This document shows, piece by piece, positions 31,576 to 40,162 of a stretch of 64,000 nt of DNA; the first letter of the stretch is position 1, and each line of letters starts with the position of its first letter. The position numbers and the translations under genes are program-made. The DNA lies in contig NZ_CP042266.1 in assembly GCF_007856155.1 (NCBI RefSeq), forward strand, positions 6,510,001 to 6,574,000. Direction: 5' to 3'. Under the pieces are notes generated by a model. That model searched no databases and was not told the DNA's origin. It worked only from the letters and a program-made list of their open reading frames with translations. Source of the DNA: Streptomyces qinzhouensis (GTDB taxonomy: Bacteria > Actinomycetota > Actinomycetes > Streptomycetales > Streptomycetaceae).

Positions 31576-32175
31576 TCAGTACAGCTTCGCGACCGCGGTG
31601 ACGGTGGTCTTCCGGAACGCGGTCACCGTCGCGGCGGAGACGTCCCCGAGCTGACCCCACGCCACCACCGTGACCGTCCGCCCGTCGCGCCCCACCGAGT
31701 ACAGCGCCGCGTCGTTCGCGCCGCCCACCGGGTCCGCGGTGTCGATGCCGTAGACATGGGCGCCCTCCTCCACCGGCAGGGCGCCGTAGTAGTCGCTCCC
31801 GCCGACCAGATCGGGGTTCTGGGCACGCATCCGGTCGAAGCAGGTCGCGATCTGCTCGCGGAGGTTGGTGACGAGCTGCTTCGCCTTCGCCTCACTGGCC
31901 GCGACCGTGATCGTCTGACGGGCGCCGGTGTCGAGTTCGGTGTGGAACAGCCGGTGCTTGCTTGCGGCGCGCGGCGCGGTGCTCCCGGTGCAGAAGTCGT
32001 CGGGCAGCCCCGGAGTGACCGGGCCCGCGGTCCACTGGGTGAGCGCGGGCGGCAGCTGGGAGGCGGACAGGAACGCCGGTGCCGCGGCGGCGCCGGCCCC
32101 GGACAGGGCGGTGAAGGTGAAGCCCAGGGCCGCGGTGGTCACGGCGGCGGAGCGGAGCATCGTCATCTGGGTCAT
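31576..32175 (-). CDS. Secreted sensor-domain-like protein (199 aa)
   Basis: ATG 32,175 begins a signal peptide (MLRSAAVTTAALGFTFTALS, AxA-type site near residue 33). The mature part contains two Cys (FCTGST, TCFDRM), a helix (AKQLVTNLREQIATCFDRM), and a beta-rich end (GRTVTVVAWGQLGDVSAATV). This is the pattern of the PknH-like extracellular sensor fold seen in actinobacterial secreted proteins. There is no kinase domain. It is convergent with the phosphotransferase gene. Confidence 0.75.
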   Translation of the reverse strand: MTQMTMLRSAAVTTAALGFTFTALSGAGAAAAPAFLSASQLPPALTQWTAGPVTPGLPDDFCTGSTAPRAASKHRLFHTELDTGARQTITVAASEAKAKQLVTNLREQIATCFDRMRAQNPDLVGGSDYYGALPVEEGAHVYGIDTADPVGGANDAALYSVGRDGRTVTVVAWGQLGDVSAATVTAFRKTTVTAVAKLY

Positions 32176-32372
32176 GTGATGGTCCCCGTTGGCTCGGTCG
32201 GTGCAGGCTGGCTGAGGTGCCGCGACCAGCTTCGGCAGGGCGACGGCACGGCCACAAGGCTTCCGGGCGCCCCTGGGACGGTGGAACCATTCCACCCCCG
32301 TTGACGTGGGAGAACGCAGGGGGGTGGAATGCCGCCCCGGGACGGTGCGGCGGGGCGGAAGCGGAGGCGGTC

Positions 32373-34064
32373 GTGAGCACAGCGCGGGACGCGGAGGGCT
32401 CGGCCGCCGGGGCGTTCGCCCGGCGGCTGCGGGAGCTTCGCGAAGGTTCGGGGCGGAGTTACGGTTCCCTGGCGCGCCGGATCGGAGTGAGCGCCTCCAC
32501 TCTCCACCGCTACTGCTCGGGTGCGACGGTCCCCGCGGAGTTCGCCCCGGTCGAGCGGCTCGCCCGGTTCTGCGGCTGTACGGGAGACGAAATCGTCGCG
32601 CTTCACCGGGCGTGGGTACGCGCGGACGCGGAACGTACCCGCCGTCAGGAAGCTGCCGCGGCCCGCGCGGCGGGGACTCCGGAGCCGGGTTCCAGGCCCG
32701 CGGGTCCGACGGCCGGCGCGGAGTTCACCCCGAACCACGGGCGCGGTTCGGACGCCGTGGGTGCCCCGGTGCTGTACGGAGCCGGCCGGGACCCGCGCGC
32801 CGGGGATACCGCCCCGGCCGGGACCCCGACCCCCGCCCGTACCACCGAAACCGAGCTCGGTGCCGGCACGGACGCGGAGGGGGGCCGCCCCCGCGGTGGC
32901 CGCGGCCCAGAGAGGAACGGCGCTCCTGGCGATACCGCCGAGGCCGCCGAGACCGTTGTCCTCGGCCGGGTCCGCGGCCGCCGCCCCGGTTGGACCGGCC
33001 GGTCGGCCGTCCGGCGGGGCGGGTACGCCGTGGGCGTCGTGGCGCTCTCGGTCGGTCTGGTCGCCGGACTCGTCGCGTACGGCAACTCCCCGGACCGCCC
33101 GACGGCCACCGCCCCGCCGGAGGGCGGCGAACCCGTCCGGCGGGGTGAGCAGGCGGGCGGCCCGGAAGGTACGGCGCCCACCACCCGGCCCCCGGCCCGT
33201 CCGTCGGCCTCGGCAGGCGGCGGACCGTCGCGGCCGGCCGGCTCCCCGCCCGCCCGGTCGCCGCGCGGTGTTACGGGCTCCGCGGCCGGCTCCCCCGCGG
33301 CGACCCCGGTGACGGGCGCGCCCTTCACCGTCAGTGCCGACGACCACCAGTGGGAGATGGGCTGCGGCCATAAGTATCTGGTCGGCGGAGGCCCGTCCGC
33401 GGTGCCCCCGCCGCCCGTCCAGGCCGATGCCGCCGCCTGGGCGGGCGCCCTCGGCGCGGTGCACGGCGGGGAGACCCGGGTACGGATCACCGTGCAGGGC
33501 ACCCGGGAGGAGGCGGTCGTGCTCCACGGGCTCCAGGTGCGCACGGCGGCCCGCCGTGAACCGCCCCGCACGGGCGGTGTCTACCGGATGGACCAGGGCT
33601 GCGGGGGCGCGCTGACGCCCCGTGTCTTCGAGGTGGATCTCGACCGGCGGCGCCCGGTGGCCCGCTCCGTCCCCGGGTACGGCGAGAACGGGCCGATCCC
33701 GGCGGTGTCCTTCCCCTACCGGGTGTCGGTGCGCGACCCCGAGGTGCTGCTGGTCACGGCGAACGCCGCGAACTGCGACTGCGACTGGTACCTGGAGCTG
33801 GAGTGGAGCAGCCCCGGCCGCCGGGGTGTCGTCCGGATCGACGACGGCGGCCGGCCCTTCCGTACGAGTGCGATCGCCGGGCGGCCGGTGTACGAGTACG
33901 ACCCCGGGGCCCGCCGCTGGTCCGCGGCGGATGCGATGTCCACCGGGCCGGTCGAGGGTCGGGGGGCTTCGAGCCCGCGGGCGTACCGCACCTCCGGTAC
34001 CTCCGCGCCGCCCACCTCGAACGGCTCCTCGCAGCCGTCCGGGAGGAAGCCGGCCCGCTCGTAG
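32373..34064 (+). CDS. Membrane-anchored XRE helix-turn-helix protein (563 aa)
   Basis: GTG 32,373 follows GCGGAGGCGG. Residues about 10-70 form an HTH (FARRLRELREGSGRSYGSLA, IGVSASTLHRYCSG). A Pro/Gly/Arg-rich disordered linker follows, then one membrane segment near residues 219-240 (VGVVALSVGLVAGLVAY), then another disordered stretch. An extracellular domain (about residues 315-510) with several Cys (MGCGHKYLV, QGCGGALT, NCDCDWYLE) comes last. This helix-turn-helix plus extracellular sensor layout is common in Streptomyces. The last 116 codons overlap a convergent acetyltransferase gene, so its true end may be near 33,930. Confidence 0.8.
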   Translation: MSTARDAEGSAAGAFARRLRELREGSGRSYGSLARRIGVSASTLHRYCSGATVPAEFAPVERLARFCGCTGDEIVALHRAWVRADAERTRRQEAAAARAAGTPEPGSRPAGPTAGAEFTPNHGRGSDAVGAPVLYGAGRDPRAGDTAPAGTPTPARTTETELGAGTDAEGGRPRGGRGPERNGAPGDTAEAAETVVLGRVRGRRPGWTGRSAVRRGGYAVGVVALSVGLVAGLVAYGNSPDRPTATAPPEGGEPVRRGEQAGGPEGTAPTTRPPARPSASAGGGPSRPAGSPPARSPRGVTGSAAGSPAATPVTGAPFTVSADDHQWEMGCGHKYLVGGGPSAVPPPPVQADAAAWAGALGAVHGGETRVRITVQGTREEAVVLHGLQVRTAARREPPRTGGVYRMDQGCGGALTPRVFEVDLDRRRPVARSVPGYGENGPIPAVSFPYRVSVRDPEVLLVTANAANCDCDWYLELEWSSPGRRGVVRIDDGGRPFRTSAIAGRPVYEYDPGARRWSAADAMSTGPVEGRGASSPRAYRTSGTSAPPTSNGSSQPSGRKPARS

Positions 34065-34483
34065 AAGCGGCGGGCGCGGGCATTCCCCTTGAGGACCCAC
34101 AGCCTCATCGCGCGGTGCCCGGCGGCCTCGGCGCCCGCGACGAGTTCGGCGAGCAGGGCCCGGCCCACACCGGTGGAGAGATGGGCGGGCAGTGCGTAGA
34201 GCGCGTACAGCTCGGCTTCCCCGGGCGCCGCGTCCGGGTCCCGGCCGGGACCGGCGCAGCCCCAGCCGACGACGGCGCCGTTCCGTTCGGCGACGAGATG
34301 GGTCACGGTGCCCGCGCCGGCCGTGAAATGCCCCCGGAGCCGGTCGGTGGCCTGCTCGACGTCCATGGAGTCGAGGTACGGCTGGGGCACCAGCCCGGCG
34401 TAGGCGTACTGCCAGCTCCGTACCCGGACCTCGGCGACCGCGGCGCAGTCGTCGTCCGTCATCACTCTGATCATGGGTGTCAT
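33716..34483 (-). CDS. GNAT acetyltransferase with overlapping C-terminal extension (255 aa)
   Basis: ATG 34,483 begins MIRVMTDDDCAAVAEVRVRSW. The acetyl-CoA-binding region is clear: LYALYALPAHLSTGVGRALL (V-x-x-x-x-R/Q-G-x-G/A-like), then LWVLKGNARARRFYERAGF and EVPEVRYARGL near residue 175, where the family normally ends. The remaining 80 residues are low-complexity and antisense to the convergent XRE gene, suggesting loss of an original stop. The substrate is unknown. Confidence 0.85.
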   Translation of the reverse strand: MTPMIRVMTDDDCAAVAEVRVRSWQYAYAGLVPQPYLDSMDVEQATDRLRGHFTAGAGTVTHLVAERNGAVVGWGCAGPGRDPDAAPGEAELYALYALPAHLSTGVGRALLAELVAGAEAAGHRAMRLWVLKGNARARRFYERAGFLPDGCEEPFEVGGAEVPEVRYARGLEAPRPSTGPVDIASAADQRRAPGSYSYTGRPAIALVRKGRPPSSIRTTPRRPGLLHSSSRYQSQSQFAAFAVTSSTSGSRTDTR

Positions 34484-34560
34484 CAGGGCATCCTGGCCTC
34501 TGCGGGGGCGGCTGAGCCAATTGAATACCGCGGGGCCGGGGCCCGGCCGGGGGCCCGGGG

Positions 34561-35613
34561 TCACAGCAGGGTGAGCTGGGTCGGTCCGGCGACCGCGGCC
34601 GCGGTCGCCGTGTCATCAGGGAGGCTGATGCGGCGGGGTGCCCCGCGGTCCGCGGGCCCGATGCCGAACTCCGCGGCCAGTTCGTGGACCTGGCGGGTGA
34701 TCCGGCGCTGGTACCAGGTGGGGGCGTAGGCCCCGGCCGCGTACATCCGCTCGTACCGCGGTACGAGCCGCGGATGGTGCTCGGCCAGCCATCCCATGAA
34801 CCATTCGCGGGCACCGGGCCGCAGATGCAGGACGAGCGGGGTCACCGAGGTCGCCCCGGCCGCCGCGATCGCCCGCACGGTGGCGCGCAACTGTTCGGGG
34901 CGGTCCCCGATGAAGGGGATCACCGGTGCCATCAGCACCCCGCAGCCGATGCCGTGGTCGCCGAGGACGCGGACGACGTCGAGCCGGCGTTCGGGCGAGG
35001 GCGTACCGGGTTCGACCGTGCGCCACAGCTCGTCGTCGAGGAAGCCGACGGAGACGGAGATGCCGACCTCGGTGACCTCCGCGGCCTGCCGCAGCAGTTC
35101 CAGATCGCGAAGGATCAGGGTGCCCTTGGTGAGGATGGAGAAGGGATTGGCGTGGTCGCGCAGGGCGGCGATGATGCCGGGCATCAACCGGTAGCGTCCC
35201 TCTGCCCGCTGGTAACAATCCACATTGGTGCCCATGGCTATATGGGCGCCGTGCCACTGCCGGGAGCCGAGCTGTCCGCGGAGCAGCTCCGGGGCGTTGA
35301 CCTTGACCACGATCTGGGAGTCGAAGCCGAGTCCGGTGTCGAGATCCAGATAACTATGGGTTTTCCGGGCGAAACAGTACACGCAGGCATGAGTACAGCC
35401 TCGATAGGGATTGACCGTCCATTCGAAAGGCATCCGCGACGCGCCGGGTACCCGGTTGACGATCGAACGCGCCCGCACCTCGTGGAAGGTGATGCCCCGG
35501 AACTCGGGCGTGTCGAAGGTCCGGGTGGTCACCACATCCGTACCGAACAGGGCGGGGTTGGCGGTGCCCCGGGCGGGGGTGGTGTCGTCGTCGGCCAGAT
35601 GGTCCCAGCGCAT
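34561..35613 (-). CDS. Radical SAM protein, Rv2578c-like (350 aa)
   Basis: ATG 35,613 has GAGGAGG 8 nt upstream. NPYRGCTHACVYCFARKTH (about residue 70) holds the CxxxCxxC cluster for the [4Fe-4S]-SAM centre. HIAMGTNVDCYQRAEGRYRL, LTKGTLILRDLELL and APVIPFIGDRPEQL match the Rv2578c/SPL-related family. These enzymes are proposed to repair nucleic acids or modify unknown substrates. It is likely a monocistronic gene, divergent from the SRPBCC gene. Confidence 0.9.
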   Translation of the reverse strand: MRWDHLADDDTTPARGTANPALFGTDVVTTRTFDTPEFRGITFHEVRARSIVNRVPGASRMPFEWTVNPYRGCTHACVYCFARKTHSYLDLDTGLGFDSQIVVKVNAPELLRGQLGSRQWHGAHIAMGTNVDCYQRAEGRYRLMPGIIAALRDHANPFSILTKGTLILRDLELLRQAAEVTEVGISVSVGFLDDELWRTVEPGTPSPERRLDVVRVLGDHGIGCGVLMAPVIPFIGDRPEQLRATVRAIAAAGATSVTPLVLHLRPGAREWFMGWLAEHHPRLVPRYERMYAAGAYAPTWYQRRITRQVHELAAEFGIGPADRGAPRRISLPDDTATAAAVAGPTQLTLL

Positions 35614-35802
35614 GGTCGGCCTCCTCGGCGGTGCTCGAACCACACAATAGAACAAGTGTTCCCATGATCGTTGTGGGGTGTGCCGGAGCCCCCGCCGCGC
35701 CGGGGTGATGTGCTGTACGCCCGTGCCCCTGGATTTGGGCCGGTGCGGACGAGGTGGTTGGCTAGCGCCACCCCCGAACAACCGAATGCTGGAGGAACGG
35801 CA

Positions 35803-36249
35803 ATGGCGCAGGTCGAGGCCACGACGGAACGGATCATCGCGGCGAAGGCGGAGGACGTTTTCGACACTCTTGCCGACTACGAGAACAGCCGGGGCAAGCT
35901 GCTGACCGAGCACTTCAGCGAGTACGAGGTCCGGGAGGGCGGTGACGGCGAGGGCACCCTGGTCCACTGGCGGCTTCAGGCCACCAGCAAGCGGGTCCGT
36001 GACTGTCTGCTGGAGGTCACCGAGCCGACGGACGGGCAGCTGGTCGAGAAGGACCGCAACTCGTCCATGGTGACCACCTGGACCGTCACTCCGGCGGGTG
36101 AGGGGAAGTCCAAGGCCGTGGTGGTCTCGGTCTGGAACGGCGCGGGCGGTATCGGCGGCTTCTTCGAGCGCACCTTCGCTCCCAAGGGCCTCGCCCGTAT
36201 CTACGACGGCGTCCTGGCCCGCCTGGCCGCGGAGGTCGAGAAGGCCTGA
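35803..36249 (+). CDS. SRPBCC-fold protein (148 aa)
   Basis: ATG 35,803 follows GGAGGAACGGC. The sequence has the START/polyketide-cyclase pattern: N-terminal helix and strand (ATTERIIAAKAEDVFDTLAD), central beta strands (GTLVHWRLQATSKRVRDCLL), and a long C-terminal helix (GLARIYDGVLARLAAEVEKA). Such proteins bind hydrophobic ligands. The exact ligand and role are unknown. Confidence 0.85.
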   Translation: MAQVEATTERIIAAKAEDVFDTLADYENSRGKLLTEHFSEYEVREGGDGEGTLVHWRLQATSKRVRDCLLEVTEPTDGQLVEKDRNSSMVTTWTVTPAGEGKSKAVVVSVWNGAGGIGGFFERTFAPKGLARIYDGVLARLAAEVEKA

Positions 36250-37153
36250 CCGCCGGCCCTCCGGGCCAGGGTTCCGGGGCCGCCCCGCCGCCCTGGGCCC
36301 GCCGGCGCGGGCCGGTTTCCGGGCGCATCGGTGGCGTGGAAACCCGCCGCGCCGGGCGCCTTCGGCCCCATGGCCCGCGGCCGGGCGGCCCTCGCCCACC
36401 AGCCCTCCTCGCGACGCCGGGCGCCGCGGCCCGGGTGTGCCATGCCGTGACGGGTGATGGTGTCCGCTGCCGGGTAGCCCGGCGGGGCATGCCTGCTTTG
36501 TGGTGCCGGGTGCCCCGGGCCCGACGGCCCGGGCCGGTTTCCGGGGCTCCACCGGGCCCTGCGGCCGGGCGGCCCTCGCCGATTGTCCTCCCTGGTGGCG
36601 CCGGGTGCCCCGGGCCGGTCGCGGCCTGGGGGCTGGTGTGCCAAGCCGTGGCGGGCGATGGGGTCCGCTGCCGGGCAAGCCCTTCCTCGCCGCGCCGGGC
36701 GTCCTCGCCCGTTCGGCGTGGCTCTCCGACAGGGATGCCCCGGTGCGGCCCACGGGCGCGCTCCAGCAGCTCGGAGGGACTTCCGCCGTACGGAGAACGT
36801 CGCCGGCCCCCGCCCGGCCGGGCATCGGCGCCGCCGCTGCCGTGCGGCCCGCCCGGGGTGCCCGCGCCCGTCCGAACCGGGCCGGGCCGCGGCTCGCTGC
36901 CCGTCACCCTCACCCGCCCGGGACGGGCCCGTCGGGCTCACCGGATCGGGTGGTTTTCGCGGTGGCCGGGCGGCGCGCCCCGCGCGCCCCACGCCCGGGG
37001 GAAAGCCGCTGATGAGCGCCCGACGCGCGCCCCGCCGGATGGCGTACCACGGCAACCGGTCGGCGCCCCCACCCGGTTCGCCCGCGCCTTCCCCCGTACC
37101 GTCACCGCGCAGAATGACGCCCGCGCAAGACGTTGATCGAGGGGAGCGGACAC
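36250..37153. repeat. Non-coding region with degenerate GC-rich tandem repeats
   Basis: No ORF has convincing coding character. Two imperfect copies of a unit are visible, about 36,311-36,476 and about 36,530-36,681. Shared segments are GGGCCGGTTTCCGGG, GCGGCCGGGCGGCCCTCGCC, and a GTGTGCCA-GCCGTG-CGGG-GATGG-GTCCGCTGCCGGG block. The rest is GC-rich spacer. The MFS gene's ribosome-binding site is at its right end. Confidence 0.6.
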
Positions 37154-39586
37154 GTGGGCGGCAGCACTCTGGTGAAGGGCGAGCAGGCCGCGCCACCGGT
37201 CTCCGGCGGGCCCGGGCCTCCCGTCGTTCCCCCGCCCCGGCCCGGCGCCGCGCTCGGTCCCCGCCGGGTGCGGCTGGTCTTCTTCGGACTGCTGCTCGCG
37301 CTGCTGCTCGCCGCCCTGGAGCAGATGATCGTCGCCACCGCGCTGCCGAAGATCGTCGGCGAACTCCACGGCCTGGACCGGATGTCGTGGGCCATCACCG
37401 CCTATCTGCTGACCTCGACGATCACCCTCCCCGTCTACGGGAAGCTCGGTGACCTCTTCGGCCGCAAGGGCGTCTTCCAGTTCGCCATCGTCGTCTTCGT
37501 CATCGGCTCCGCACTCGCGGGCTGGTCCCGGACCATGGACCAGCTCATCGCCTTCCGCGCCCTCCAGGGCATCGGCGCGGGCGGGCTGCTGATCGGCGTC
37601 CACGCGATCATCGCGGATATCGTCCCGGCCCGGGACCGCGGCCGCTTCATGGGCCTCATCGGCGCCGCCTTCGGGCTCGCCTCCGTCGCCGGACCGCTGC
37701 TCGGCGGCTTCTTCACCGACCAGGTCTCCTGGCGCTGGTGCTTCTACTTCAATGTGCCGTTCGGCGTGGTCACCCTGCTCGTCGTCAGCGCCGTACTGAA
37801 GCTGCCGCGGCCCACCGGGCGCGCCCGGCTGGACGTACTCGGCACCCTGCTGCTCGCCGCCGCCTCCACCTGCCTCGTCCTGCTGACCAGCTGGGGCGGT
37901 ACCGAGTACGCCTGGGGCTCGGGCACGATCATCGGGCTGGCCGCCGGAGCCGCCGTAACGACTCTGCTGTTCCTCGTCGTCGAGGCGTACGCCCCCGAAC
38001 CGATCATCCCGCTGCGGCTGTTCCGCGACTCCGTCTTCAATGTCACCGGCCTGGTCGGCGCCGCCACGGGCATCGCGCTCTTCGGCGCCGGCAGCTTTCT
38101 GCCGACCTTCTTCCAGATGGTCGACGGGGCGTCCGCCACCGAGTCCGGGCTGCTGATGCTGCCCATGATGGGCGGCATCGTCGTCGCGTCCATCGTCTCC
38201 GGACAGCTCATCAGCCGCACCGGCCGCTACCGCGCCCACCCCGTCGCCGGATCGCTGATCGCCGCCGTCGGCATGTGGCTGCTCTCCCGGCTCGACGCGG
38301 CCACCCCGCGCTGGGAGTACGGCATCTGGCAGGCCGTCCTCGGCACCGGCGTCGGGCTGGTGCTGCCGGTGCTGGTCCTGGCCGTCCAGAACTCGGTACG
38401 CCCCGCCGACCTGGGCACCGCCACCAGTGCCAACACCTACTTCCGGCAGATCGGCGGCAGTGTCGGCGCCGCCGTCTTCGGAACCCTGTTCGCGCAGCGG
38501 CTCACCGACGCCCTCGCCGACCGGCTGCCCGGCGGCACCGGACTGCCGGCCGGGACCGACCCCGAGTCGGTCACTCCGGAGCTCGTCCATGGGCTGCCGC
38601 CCGAGATCCGCGACGCGTACATCGCCGCCTATGCCGAGGCGATGCCGAGGATCTTCCTCTATCTCGTGCCCGTCCTGCTGCTCGGCCTCCTGGTCGCCTG
38701 CTTCCTCAAGGAGAAACCCCTGGTGTCCCAGAACGCCCCCCTCGCCGAGACCACCGAGAGCCTTCCGTACGAGGTCACCGTCGCATCCGTGCCACCGGCC
38801 CGCGGCGCCGCGGTGCAGACCGCTTCCTTCGGCGTCCCGGTCTGCGGGACCGTGCAGCACTACGACGGTACGAGCGTGCCCCGCGCCGCGCTCACCCTGA
38901 TCGACGTCAGGGGGCAGCAGATCGGGCGCGGCGCGAGCGGTGCCGACGGGCGCTACGCGCTGAGCGTCCCGGGGCCCGGCTCCTACGTCATGATCGCGGC
39001 TGCCGGGGGCCATCAGCCGCAGGCCGTGACCGTCACCGTCGGGGAGCGGCCCGTCGAACTCGACGTGGTGCTGGGCGGCGCGGGACGGCTGGCGGGTTCG
39101 GTGTGCACCGCCGACGGCATTCCGGTACGGGACGCCACCGTCACCCTCACCGATGTCCGCGGGGACGTCGTCGCCACCGCGCGCAGCGGACGCGAGGGGG
39201 GCTTTGTGATGACCGAACTGGTCGCCGGGGAGTACACGCTGGCCGCCAGCGCCCCGGCCTTCCGGCCCGCGGCGCTCCCGGTGAGCGTGCAGGCCTCCCG
39301 CGAAACCCGGCAGGACATCGAACTGGCCGGGGGCGCGGTGCTGCGCGGCACGGTGCGTGCCGGGGGCGGCAGGCCCGTGGAGGAGGCCCGGGTGACGCTG
39401 CTGGACGCCGCCGGGAATGTGGTCGACACCCTCACCACCGGACCCGACGGCACCTTCCGGTTCGTCGACCTGTCGTCGGGCGAGTACACGGTGATCGCCG
39501 CGGGGTATCCGCCGGTGGCGACGGTGCTCCAGGTCGCGGGCGGCGGCCGGACCGAGCGGGACCTCCAACTGGGCCACGCGGACTGA
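37154..39586 (+). CDS. MFS exporter (DHA2-like) with three C-terminal Ig-like modules (810 aa)
   Basis: GTG 37,154 follows GGGGAG at 7 nt; the in-frame TTG 37,133 is less likely. Residues about 35-530 are a drug:H+ antiporter of the 14-helix type, with LLAALEQMIVATALPKIVGE in helix 1 and LPVYGKLGDLFGRKGVF (motif A). The last 260 residues are three CarboxypepD_reg-like beta modules (VPRAALTLIDVRGQQIG, VRDATVTLTDVRGDVV, VEEARVTLLDAAGNVV), each ending in YTL/YTV-A-A. These would lie outside the membrane if helices are even in number. It likely exports a toxic or signalling compound. Confidence 0.9.
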   Translation: MGGSTLVKGEQAAPPVSGGPGPPVVPPPRPGAALGPRRVRLVFFGLLLALLLAALEQMIVATALPKIVGELHGLDRMSWAITAYLLTSTITLPVYGKLGDLFGRKGVFQFAIVVFVIGSALAGWSRTMDQLIAFRALQGIGAGGLLIGVHAIIADIVPARDRGRFMGLIGAAFGLASVAGPLLGGFFTDQVSWRWCFYFNVPFGVVTLLVVSAVLKLPRPTGRARLDVLGTLLLAAASTCLVLLTSWGGTEYAWGSGTIIGLAAGAAVTTLLFLVVEAYAPEPIIPLRLFRDSVFNVTGLVGAATGIALFGAGSFLPTFFQMVDGASATESGLLMLPMMGGIVVASIVSGQLISRTGRYRAHPVAGSLIAAVGMWLLSRLDAATPRWEYGIWQAVLGTGVGLVLPVLVLAVQNSVRPADLGTATSANTYFRQIGGSVGAAVFGTLFAQRLTDALADRLPGGTGLPAGTDPESVTPELVHGLPPEIRDAYIAAYAEAMPRIFLYLVPVLLLGLLVACFLKEKPLVSQNAPLAETTESLPYEVTVASVPPARGAAVQTASFGVPVCGTVQHYDGTSVPRAALTLIDVRGQQIGRGASGADGRYALSVPGPGSYVMIAAAGGHQPQAVTVTVGERPVELDVVLGGAGRLAGSVCTADGIPVRDATVTLTDVRGDVVATARSGREGGFVMTELVAGEYTLAASAPAFRPAALPVSVQASRETRQDIELAGGAVLRGTVRAGGGRPVEEARVTLLDAAGNVVDTLTTGPDGTFRFVDLSSGEYTVIAAGYPPVATVLQVAGGGRTERDLQLGHAD

Positions 39587-40162
39587 CCCGCCGGACGGCC
39601 ACGGGGCCCGCCGGGGCCGGGCCCGCCCGGGACCCGGGGCCCGCACGGGCCCGCCCCGCCGCGGGCCGCGGGGCCCGGGCGGCCTTGGGCTCCGCCGGCC
39701 GGTTCCCCGTACCGGCGGGTGGACCACCAAGGGCCCTCGGGGGTCCGGCGGGACGCTGTCGGAGGTTCGGGGCAGGTCCGGACACCGGCTGTCCGGCGAC
39801 GCTGGTTGCCGCCCTGCTGACCGGGGATCCGATCAGCGAGCCGGGACCTGTGGGTGGACCGTGCTGTACCGGTGGTCCGGGACCCGGGGGTGGCCCTGTC
39901 GGGTCGCACCGCGGGACGGTACCCGCTGGTTCGGCGCCCATGGGTGGCCGTCGCAGGCCGTGGCAGGCCGCCTCGGGGGCTCGCCGTCCTGGCTCGGCCC
40001 CCGGCGGCGGAGCCGCCCCGGGCGGTGGCGCAAGAGGGCGCCGTGCGCCGGATTCGCGCGGGCGCACGACCGATTCGGCCGTTGCGCCACGCACCGAGTG
40101 CCGTGCGCCGTACGGTGGTCACAGGCCGCGTAGCCCCGCGGCGCGGAAGGAGCCTCCCGCCC
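39587..40162. other. Intergenic region, no gene seen
   Basis: Very GC-rich sequence with many short CCCGG and CGGGACC repeats. ORFs on both strands appear to be shadows. GGAAGGAGCC just before 40,163 is the PP2C gene's ribosome-binding site, so the promoter probably lies in the right half. Confidence 0.4.

Noticed and set aside
32172..34814. 880-codon open frame on the minus strand
   Set aside because: It is a shadow of the XRE and acetyltransferase genes, with Arg/Pro/Gly-rich sequence and no domain.
36938..39730. 930-codon open frame on the minus strand
   Set aside because: Antisense to the MFS gene; acidic low-complexity sequence typical of reverse frames in very GC-rich DNA.
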